Below are positions 53,011-63,000 of a stretch of 64,000 bases of DNA, piece after piece. The position numbers and the translations under genes were made by a program. The notes below the pieces were generated by a model. That model was given only the letters and a program-made list of their open reading frames with translations, did not search any database and had not been told where the DNA came from. Numbering within the stretch: position 1 is the first letter of the stretch; the number at the start of each line of letters is the position of its first letter. The DNA is taken from assembly GCF_964199755.1 (NCBI RefSeq), contig NC_133899.1, positions 28,127,446-28,191,445 of the forward strand. The letters run 5' to 3'. The stretch comes from Larus michahellis (taxonomy: Eukaryota; Chordata; Aves; Charadriiformes; Laridae).

Positions 53011-56000
53011 GTGAAGGGAACACAGCATTTCTACTACCTACTAATATAATCACAAGAGATGAGCCAGGAAAAATCATAAAAGATGAACCATTTTATAACT
53101 GCCTCTCTACCAGACAGAATTACACCTCTAACATCCTAGCAACAGAGCTCTTCATTGTCTCTTCTCCTTCCCTGCATATAACTCACTGACTCCTTCCTTG
53201 CAATTTCTATGTTCAAGTTTAGGATGGGGAATCTGCGATTATTTGAAGAATTTAAGATGATCACCCCAGTGAAGGAGTAGCGACTTTACAAAGGAGTGTG
53301 AGAGCAAGTCCTTCAGCTGTTGCCACAAGCCAGGAGAGGAATGGAAGACAGTTTGGGACTTGGGGATTTTTTTTCATGTGAGAGTCCTATTACTTAGCCC
53401 ATGCTAAAAGTTTTGAGATGTTTTGTTTGCTGAGATAGAGGCCTCCAAAGGCTGTCCAGTCAGAGTAATCTAGGGCCTCCCTCTCGTCTCAGACTAGTTT
53501 GTCACTGGGATGATTGACTGCAGTGTAACTGAGAGGGGGGAAACTGTTTCTGTGCTTAAAATATCTGTTTTACTTGAGGACAATACCAAGCAAAGGCACA
53601 CTTTTCCCCATCTTCTCACCTTAGTGTCCTCTTCTGATTCTGTATTTCATCTATATTCCACCACCTATGGCCAGACTTTTTGCCTTGCTGCTTATGGACT
53701 CTTTATTTTGTTGTTTTCTGAGTAAATTAAAGGGACTCTATTTTATGCTCATTCTCTTTGGTCTTTCTGCTGCCTTTACAGCCTCTCCCTCCCCTTGTCT
53801 CCATGACATACACTCTGCTGAACTTCATCCTAGTTCTTGAATACTCTTCCGTGGACCTTCCCTTGCTCTTGGTGTCTTAGGTCACATCTTGTTTTCCTTC
53901 TATTATTCACATAATCTGACTTTTCTTGCTGGCTGCTCACTCGCACATCTTCTTCTATGCTGTCCAGCTTCCTAATTCCCACTGCTTTTCTGGCACCTTA
54001 TTATTCCTTCATCTATGGTGTGAAACCTGAGCTCCTCCTCTTCAGATTCCCCTGCCCTTCCTCTTTGCTGATCCTAGCCGCACAGCGAGTCTGGTTGAGT
54101 TGAAGCTGCACTCCCCTCTCCACATGATGTAGGCAGTTGACCGTTTTGGCAGTTCTTTGTGTTTCTTTTCCTTCCTGGAGCCGATGCACTGTGAAGGATG
54201 GACACAGAAATGTCAGCAGGGAGTACAGGAGGTGAGCAGCACCTTATACTCCTCAGAGCGGAAGAGGTGACTTGGGAGGGAGGAATCAGCCCGAAATCTA
54301 AGAAATGATAAGTGTCAAAATAAGTAAATCTGAACATTAAGACAGATTTTATTTCACGCTATAATTTATTTTTGAAGCAACGCCTACATTGCATAGTGCA
54401 CAACAGCACAGAAATAGCTGAAACAGCTTTGCATAAATATTGCACGAAGCTTTGTGTACAGATGCATACAAGGCACAGAGCTACATGCAAAATCTGGCTA
54501 AAAAGGGTGAAGGAAAATGTGGGAGCTCTCTGCTTCTGTATCTGGAGAGCTTCTGGTACCGCTTGGGAAAATAACTCTGCATTGTAACACAGCTTTCAGC
54601 ACAAACATGCTCAGAGGGCACTGCGTGCCAAGCTCCACGGGGGAAAGCAAGCCATGTAACAAGTTTTTAGGTCAGCAGTGGTGGCCTATAGTTTGTGGGG
54701 CAGTGTCTGAACCTACTTCTTGGCCTTTTATGGGCCCAGACACATAAAATAAGTAGAAACAGTGGTCCAGTATGGGACTTGTCTTCTATTTCCAGTTTTG
54801 CTTAGCAATCTCAGTCAACCCTTTGCCCCTGGGGCATCCCTTGTGTTTGTTAGTTCTCTCTGTAGCTGCAATTTCATGGTCTCTTAAATCTGGCAGGAGT
54901 GATATTGCTCCCCAAAGAAGTGTCCCTGCCTTCTCTGGATGCTTATGCCTGTGCCACCTCACTTCTCCCCTTTTGCTGGCACATACAGCTACATCCTCAC
55001 CAGCAGCTAGGACAGCACAACAGGCATGGATTTACCAAGCTATACTGAGGACTTGCCACCCATGCTGTATGTATTTCAAGGGTGTTACTTTGGGCTAGTT
55101 GTATTCTTGTCCTGCAGACCGAACGTCCATTAATGAACAAACATCCATTAGCGGTTGGAGTGCTTTAGCTGTGCTCCCTCCCTTCTGCTTTTGTTTTGTC
55201 CCAGATCAGCTCAGTTCGCTTGCTGTCAAATGCCCCTGTGATGGGAACTGGAGCACAGTAAGCTGATCCAGAGAATTGGTTCAAAAAGGCACTCGTAATC
55301 CAAACTAAAATATCAATATAGATGCACTGTGTTGATACGGCTGTGTGGTGAACCAGGTCTGGGAAGAGATCAAAAGCAAAATGAAATGGAGCTAGTTTTA
55401 TCTTTGACCATTCTCTGAGCTGATGCGTGTGGCCTCACCTACATTTGGGCCAGCATCTGGGAGGGACCAAGGGCTGGTTATAAGCTGCAGGATGGGATTC
55501 CTTTTTAGAAAGCTCCTTTATAGAAAGCACTTTATTTTGGTTTAAAAAGACTGTGAAATAATGATCTGTGTCAGCTGCAAGCTATTGGAATAAGGACCAA
55601 CACCTACAACAGATAAAGCAGGTGTACAGCACACTGCAACACATTGTCTGCTGTAAACAGCAGCGGACTGGGGAGACTAATTTCATCTGAGACCTTTCAG
55701 TACCACAAACACTCATAATATTCTGCGGAACAGAGGGAGAGCAAGAAAGAGCATTTCATTGTGCTCATAATGTCCGTGAGAGCTGCTGTATGGCTGGCTC
55801 ACATCTTTCCAAACAAACCCCATATTGTGAAGGGCTCGCTCAATGCTTTCTTCTTCCTCTTCCATCCTTCCCCCCAGAACATCATCTGGAGCTTGGGTTT
55901 TGCACTATTTCAATACTAACATTTTTCTTTTTTTCTTCAACATCTCCATTCCACCCCCCCACACCACTTTCCACTACGTGCCAATTGAAAACCTAATTGC

Positions 56001-56424
56001 AGATCCCTTGCTGCAATTAGTCTACATGCTGTTATGAAGCTCACTTCATTATGGCTTTTTTTGCCTAGTGGACTCAAAAGGGCTTTGAAGCAGCACCCCT
56101 CTAGGGCTTTGATCCTCGTGCCTCCGCCACGGCCAGCACCCTGCTGCTGCCACGTTCTCCTCTGCTTTCCACCTTTCCCCACCCTGTCCTTACATCCTCA
56201 TCCCTTCGTGCCAGCATGTTTTCTTCCCAGACGCATCATTTATGCTCCGGTTTCGGCGCCGGGCCGGACGAGCGACACGGCACCACAACGTGCTGCCGAT
56301 GGCCCGTGACTACGCCGCGCGTGGGCTCCCGCGGGAGTTTTTGGAGCGGTCAGCGGACAGCACGCCCGCCTCCCCCACCGCGCCGGGCTCCACGCTGGGG
56401 GACGATGGAGGCGCTGGGCGGGAG

Positions 56425-56535
56425 TAGGAGGAGGCGGAGGAGGAGGAGGAGGAAGGGGACCGCGGGCGTGGAGCCGCCGCCGGGTGGGGAGGGAGGGAGG
56501 GAGGGAGGGAAGGGAGGGGAGGAGAGGCGGTCGCG
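56425..56535 (+). repeat. GGA and GGGA repeats in the DACT1 5' leader
   Basis: A run of AGG/GGA triplets (about 56425-56458) is followed by GGGGAGGGAGGGAGGGAGGG-type sequence (about 56486-56522). The second part has more than four G3+ runs with one-base loops on the plus strand, a G-quadruplex motif. It lies 150-250 bp upstream of the DACT1 start codon, so it may be in the promoter or in the transcribed leader. Confidence 0.75.
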
Positions 56536-56672
56536 GGGCCGCGGCAGGCGGGGAGGGAGCCGGGCGCCCCGCGGCCCATTCGCGACCGCGGCGGCGGCGG
56601 TATCGCGGGGCTCGGCGGCGCTTGGCCCCCCGCGGCCAGGGCCTGTCAGCGGTGGGCGACCCCTCCCCTGCC

Positions 56673-57017
56673 ATGAAGGCGAGCCCCGCGGCAGCCGCCG
56701 CTCCGGCGGCCGGGCCGGGACAGGCGGGGGGGCCGCGGGAGCCCGATGCGCGTTGGCGGGAGAAGGGCGAAGCGGACGCGGAGCGGCAGCGCACCCGGGA
56801 GCGGCTGGAGGCCACGCTGGCCGGGCTGGGCGAGCTGGAGTACCTGAGGCAGCGGCAGGAGCTGCTGGTGAAGAGCCTCCTGCTGCGGCGGCCGGCGGGC
56901 GCCGCGCCCGGGGCGCAGGGAACCGGCCGCGGGGAAGCGCCGGGCGAGGGTCCGCCGCCGCGCAGCCTGGAGGAGAAGTTCCTGGAGGAGAACATTCTCC
57001 TCCTGCGGAGGCAGCTG
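56673..57017 (+). CDS. DACT1 exon 1, coding part (residues 1-115)
   Basis: It starts at the ATG in CCTGCCATGAAGG and ends at GGCAGCTG before the donor GTGAGC (phase 0). It encodes a low-complexity Ala/Gly/Pro leader, then conserved [20 protein letters not shown], the [12 protein letters not shown] helix, a variable Gly/Pro-rich linker (about 73-97) and [17 protein letters not shown], the first half of the dimerising leucine zipper. In related proteins this zipper mediates homo- and hetero-association among Dapper family members. The upstream extent of the exon is not determinable because the start site is unknown. Confidence 0.95.
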
Positions 57018-60000
57018 GTGAGCGGGGGGCGGCCTGGGGGTGGGGGTCGCCGGGGACGCGGGCGTGGGGCGCCCGGGGGACGCGCGCCGGTACGCCGTCC
57101 CTGCGGGGCGGTGTGAGCCGCGGGTGGCTCGCCCCTCCGCGGTCCCCCGGAGGGTGCATGCCCACGCCGCTGTCACGCCGGCACGGCGTCCCGGCCGGGC
57201 GTGCAGGTGAGGCGGGGAGCGGCGTCTGCCGGGGGACGGACGGGCCTCCGTGGGCTGCGGCGAAGCGGTGGCAAATCGGTGGCGGCCGGGTTTTGCCGGC
57301 GTTTCGCTCGTGGCCGCACCGTTCCCTGGCGGTTTCCCGAGCCAGGTCGGCGGTCCGACTTCCATTCAAGGCGAGAAAGGCGCTGCCGTTGCCTTGAATG
57401 GAAGTTGGGAGCGAGCTCCTGGGCCGCAACCCTGAGAGGGAGTAACGAGCGCTGCGGCACGGGCAGGATCAGGCCCTTAAAATAAGGGATGCTTTTGTTG
57501 AAGGACGCACTTTGTAGCTGATGTGGGAAGAGATGGAGGGCGGCATGAAGCAGCAGATCATTTTTCAATGAAAATAGCATACAGCTGTGCCTGGCGGTCT
57601 TTGTGCACAGCTCAGCATTTGCTTTCACCCGGGGAGAAGTTCGACTGCGTGATTTATTTGCCTGATTTCTTCTTTTCCCCAAACCCTCCATTCCTGCCCA
57701 CCTTTTTTTTTTATTCTTGTTAGCCTTTTGGTGCAGTTAATTTCTGATTATTTCCTTCTTGAAAAGATAAAAATAAATTATTTCACTGCTGAGAAGGGGG
57801 CTGGCTGCCGAAGAGACGTAGTGAAGGACCAGGGAATCATTACTCAAAAAACCCCCGGGGATTTGTAGTAGCACTTTAAATTGTGCACTTGACATTGCAG
57901 ATTGGAACCAGATGCCATGCTTGCTGGGGGAGGGGGGACACTGGTGGCAGTGGGTTTTGCAGTGAGTTACCTCCTGAACCTATCACCTCTGCCAGTCTGG
58001 CTCCCAGCCGGCTCCTGGCTGCCGTCAGAAATGTGGGAGAAGGCTTGGGATCGCCCCTTTGGTTCTCCAAGGATGGTGTGAAATGCCAGCACATCTTCAA
58101 ACAGCCTTGCTAATGCTATTAGCATTTACTTTGCCCTTGCCTGAGGACTGGCCCACCCTAGGGGAAAGGTTGTCCTTGATTTAATGGATTTAAAACTAGT
58201 CCAGTTATGAGCATCAAAACTCTTTGTGCTGAGCGTTATCAGAGCACCACTGGGCACCAATCAAATGATGCACTTAAAAAAAACCCACAAAAGATAAACC
58301 TTCCCCCTGCCTCCCCCACTTTCCCCAAAGCCAGGGAACAATTCCAGGGTATGAAGCTGAACAGATGATGAATAAGCAACATTATAATACACGCAGGGAA
58401 ACTGATTGCGTTGACCAGGGGTTAATGAGTGCCTTACAAAATAATTTCTTATTGCTTATTTAATGCCATCAAATTACCTTCATAAATAGCCCTAAAATTC
58501 ATCTCACAGCAATTTTATCCAATTGTAATGGGAGAAGAGCAACAATTCCTCTTCCTTCCTGCTGTACAGCAAAACTAATAAAAGGGCCATGATCCCAGCC
58601 CTGAGAATCTTGCTGTCTATATAGGAGACTGTAAGTTCATAATGTGCAGGCGAACAAGGCGGTTCCCACACTTCAGACACTTGTTGGCAGAGCTGTTTCA
58701 TCCCATTGTGTGAACAGATGTGATCTTTGACTAACGTCACTGTGGTGGTGAAGTCACTGTGGTGGTGAACGTCCCCTATTACACTGGCAAAGCTGTCCTT
58801 TCACTGAAGTAGCCCGTTTCATGTGCACAGGTCTGGTTTGACCATATCAGCTTTGTTGTCACAGCTGGGGTCCTGCAAAGGAGTGCTTTGCCAACATAGC
58901 ATGTTGGTCTTCCGAAATTGTGGAGCGTGCTCCCTAGGTAGAACTGCTTGGAAGAGACCGGAATGAAGTGCCTGCATAATTCTTCAGTTAAGTTTTTATC
59001 CAGAGTATCTAGAATTTCAGGGCTTTCTTCTGATTTGGTTTTAGGTTTTTTTTTCTTTATAGAAAAATATAGACAAAATATTTCCATGACGCTCAGATGG
59101 AGAAGGGTGATTGTCTTTGGAACCCCTTCAGGTCTGCCCCACTGAAGGAGCTGATGTTGATTGTCTTCTTGTTTTCCAGAACTGCTTGAGGAGGAGGGAC
59201 GCCGGCCTGCTAAATCAGTTACAAGAGCTAGATAAGCAAATAAGTGATCTCCGCCTGGACGTGGAAAAAACGACAGATGAACACCTTGAGACAGACAGTC
59301 GTCCAAGTTCAGGTAAAGCCAATATTCAGCAAAATGGAGCCTCCCTTGGTACCTGGACTTAAACTGACTGTAGTTTTCAGTGCTACAACAGTAAATTTCT
59401 ATAGCATGTTCACATTCTGATAATTAAGTCTACTAGCAAAGTACCTTCCACTGGAAAGGTTGCTGTTTGTAGAAAACATATTCAGAGGAGCATTTCAAGC
59501 TCAATTAGATTTTTAGTGTTTGGGGCATTTTTTTTTTCCACCCACAAATTAGTTCAAAAAGTTCTAATTCTCTTGCATATAAGGAGGCTGCAGAAAAAAT
59601 GGTGAAAGGAAGCACCAGCAAGCAGGAGGAAGATGTCAAAATTGATCTTACAGCCAGAAGGGAACATTGAATCAAACGACTTAATACCACATATGTTTAA
59701 TTTCATCCCATTCTAACTGTGTTGAAGCCAGTAAGTGGTATTTATGAGGAAGCTTTCCTAGAGGCATCTAGACTTGTTCTGAAGACACTACAAAGTGGAG
59801 AATCCTCCAACTTGCAAACGTAAAAACCATTGCTAATTTCTAATCTGAATTTGACTTGTTCCATCCCTGATTTTTTTTATATGCTTTTGTCCTATAGACT
59901 GAGATCTTTTCTAGTTCCCAGCTTTTTCTCCTCTTGGAGGTGCTATACAGTATAATTCCTGACTTTTTTGATGAGCTAAACAGGTCAAGTTCAGTAAGTC

Positions 60001-63000
60001 ATTTGTTTTAAGGCATTTTTCCAAGCTCTTGAATAGCTTTATGGCCCCTTTCCCATTTTTTAGCTTTGTTTTAAGTGTGCTGGAGTCGAGGACTAGGTAT
60101 ACTTTTCCAATGTCTTTCTTGCCAGTGCTGTATAGACTGCTGAAGTCATTTCCCTATTGCTATTCATTAGTCTCTTTGTACATCCAACAATCTCATTAGC
60201 TTTTTTTGCCATATCATTAAGCTTGATTGAGCTGCTTTTCCACGCTGACTAAGTCCTTTTCGGGATTATTGTTTTCCACAGTGCATCCCTATTCTGTAGA
60301 CGTGCCCTGCATTCCTTTTTTCTAAATTTAAACCTTGATTGCGATATGTCGTATTTTTCTTGAGTAGACCCAGTTTACCAAGAAATAAATTTTTCCATGT
60401 CTGCACATTATTTACCATTTTATTCTTTCCTGTCATCCACTGTTTGTCTCCAAAACTTTGATGAAAATAATGGATAGCATTGGGCCCAGAACTTGGTAAA
60501 AATTTTGTAGTTCATTAGTAGCTGGAGAGTTTATCTTGGAAGTATAATACACTATTAAATGAATGGGGTGTCAAACGCAGCCTGGATCCTTCTTGCTGAA
60601 ATCTGAAAACCCCTGCAAAGGTTAAAACCCCAACCCCTGTAAAGGTTAAAAAAAAAGTTCAAAATTTCATATGCTAAATAAAGTTCTACTTTTTTACTTC
60701 TAATTTCTTTACTTTTAAACGGAATCCTTCATACCAATAAGGATATTACTAAATTGTGCAGGTTTTTGGGTGACTGAGTGAAATCCCATAACTAATTGCA
60801 ATAGAGTAAGCCAACATAAACATGAGCTTGACTGCCTTTCTAGAGACACAAATGGTAACTTTGTACAGACATAACTAATATAAATCCAAACTCTTATTTT
60901 TATAGGGTTTTATGAGCTGAGTGATGGAGCTTCAGGATCGCTCTCCAATTCATCTAACTCTGTCTTCAGTGAGTGTTTATCCAGTTGCCATTCTAGCACT
61001 TGCTTTTGCAGCCCTTTGGAGGCAACACTGAATATCTCAGATGGACGCCCTAAATCTGCAGGTATAGTAAAAGCAGGTCGAATACATCATACTCCAGGAG
61101 GTGGCTTTGGCTTTGGAAATACTGCCTCAGGAGTATCTGGGTTGGATTAACCCTTCTTCCTTTCATTTGATGTATTGTGCTCTGAAAAGATTCCAGTGCC
61201 TATCACATACATGGGTCACGAGACAGGACTGTTTGCCCTCCACTACTTCAGCCTTTCATGTGAATACGTCACTGTAATCACATGAAAATAAGATGTGAAA
61301 ATATGACAGCTGCTTTACCCAGTAGAGGGCAGCGGTACCTATACACACAAACACATTAGTCAGCTGATTTCTTATGGTTTCCTTTAGAAAAGCATTTTTA
61401 CTAAATAGCAATAACGAAAGATACCTCAACAGCCATGTCCTCATTAAAGTGACAGAGCGGGGAGCAAGCTTTAGAAGGTCAGGGTGCACGTCAGTCTGTT
61501 TGTAGCAGTCATTTTGTCAGTTCTGATTGTCCTCAACCCCTAGGTGACCACGTTGTGGTGTGTCATACTACATTTATGTAGTATAGACAAATAGACATCA
61601 TGAACAGGGAAAAGTATTTTGTCTTTTTGGCGGAGAGCTGTTGAATTTCCTTTGACGCCAGGCTGAAGATGCAAGCCTTAATGTGTGGGACAGTTTAACA
61701 GGAGGTCTGTTGTCCAGAAAGGACACTTCAGTAGGAGTTTTGTGATCAAGTATTATTGGTTGCAGCCGTACTGATTCAAAAGCCTTAGTTCATTCTGGGC
61801 TGTGGAGGAGACTCCTAACCATAGCATTTCCAATTTCCATTCTGCTCTTTACAGTTAACTTACAGTGATTTTTGTTTGTGAATTGGAGACAAAATAATTC
61901 AAGTTCTTTTAACTCTAACGTGGGAAAATACAGCCTGGGATACATTCATTCCGAGATGCTGAGAAGTCCTGTAAGTTTTCCTTTGAGCAGCTTGAAGTAA
62001 TTTAATGCTCCTTGATGTAAGGTATATGTGATCTTCATCAGCCATTCATAAAAGGAAAAACATACATAAGGATTTCCAGCAGATTGCATTGCTGTTTTTT
62101 TCTGTATACATCAGAAAAACCTAAAACTCATTATTCATACTGTTTCACTTTTAGAGATGAAATTTCACAAACTGGCACTTTTCAAAGAAGTGTTTTTATC
62201 AACATTTCCTGACTCTGACATAGAATTTAGGAAAAGTGGGAAAACTGTCAAGTTCTTCCTCTCCTGCTCACGCAGGAACATCATCTCTATCAGCCAATTT
62301 CATCAACGTCTGTGAGACCTCTTTTGAAATAAGCCTTAGATAAGTGACGAGCACTGAGCATTCGAATTTGAGTGCCTGGCTGAAGTTTCTAGCCCAAGGG
62401 TAGAAAACAGGACTGACTGACAGTGATCTAGAAGGATCTTTTAGATTGTATCCCTACCCAAGAAGGACAGGGGCACCATAAGCTTAAGAAAATAATAATC
62501 TTAGGTGCTTGGATTGAAGCCCTACTAAGATCACTTACCTCCCAAGTAAGTGCCTGAACCATTAAATCTGACTCATGCATCCTGAAATGCACTGGATTTC
62601 TCTTACAGAACTCTCTTCGCAGAGCCAAAGCTAGGGTGTCAGCTGGATTGACCTGCACTCCTTGTACTTGTGTGGAAAGATGAGCCTATTTCCCAGTCTT
62701 TAACCCTTTATTGCTCAAAAGGAGCATCTGTTATTAGCATTGTTATAAAATAATTATGATGATAATAGTAGTAGTAATTATAATAATAACAACAACAAAA
62801 TTAAATATGGATTTTTTTGACGCAAGATATGCTTGAAAAAATATGGAAGTGAAATTTGTCAATTAGCTGAAAGAATTCATTGCAGTCTTGTCTATATTTT
62901 TTATGTTTCCCATTGGATTTAGTGAAGTAAAATACAAAATTCATACATGCTGAGGCCCACAGTGAGTTTTAGAGGTGCCCGTGTAGCATATAAACAGAAG

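Larger units (their letters stand above)
49534..56229. other. DACT1-proximal upstream stretch, no gene seen
   Basis: The 6.7 kb directly upstream of the DACT1 CpG island. Open frames (at most 150 codons, 50764-51216 minus) are unconvincing. Apart from an old CR1-like piece, a palindrome and an ancient tail remnant listed separately, it is unique. AT-rich tracts at about 52290-52520 (with a TGATAAG GATA-type site) and 55500-55720 (with a CTGCTGT/ACAGCAG inverted repeat at 55648-55663) are candidates for cis-regulatory elements. No TATA box or defined start site could be recognised. Confidence 0.5.
56230..57480 (+). promoter_or_regulatory. DACT1 CpG-island promoter and first-exon region
   Basis: An abrupt change to very GC- and CpG-rich sequence starts at about 56230 and fades at about 57480 inside intron 1. 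It contains a GC box GGGCGGG at 56416-56422 and purine-rich G tracts at 56425-56535. No TATA box was seen, so initiation is likely dispersed and the start site cannot be placed. The island covers the 5' leader, all exon 1 coding sequence and the first 460 bp of intron 1. Such islands are usual for developmental regulators. Confidence 0.85.
57018..59179 (+). other. DACT1 intron 1
   Basis: The 2162-bp intron starts with GTGAGC. Its first 460 bp are CpG-island sequence carrying a perfect inverted repeat. It then becomes AT-rich. A tract at about 58430-58520 (TAATTTCTTATTGCTTATTT and TTATCCAATTGTAATGG) is unique and could be regulatory. A short stretch near 58580-58630 (GATCCCAGCCCTGAGAATCT) faintly resembles a reversed ancient retroposon tail. 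A 17-bp tandem duplication lies at 58736-58769. Confidence 0.85.
59313..60905 (+). other. DACT1 intron 2
   Basis: A 1593-bp intron with GT/AG ends. Roughly half of it is an old antisense CR1 copy, listed separately. A small tandem repeat lies at 60608-60651. No other gene was seen. Confidence 0.9.

Noticed and set aside
53740..54070. Pyrimidine-rich stretch considered as an L2 or other LINE piece
   Set aside because: No ordered landmarks beyond CT richness.
56484..56672. N-terminal extension of DACT1 upstream of 56673 in the same frame
   Set aside because: The extension begins at GTG, is a GREGG-type translation of a purine repeat, and has no counterpart in the family, whose proteins begin at the MK.SP position.
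56216..57397. 393-codon plus-strand open frame across the CpG island
   Set aside because: It is Arg/Gly/Pro low complexity, and equally long frames are open on the minus strand (56350-57429 and 56240-56995). Scarcity of stop codons in GC-rich DNA explains all of them. DACT1 uses a different frame.
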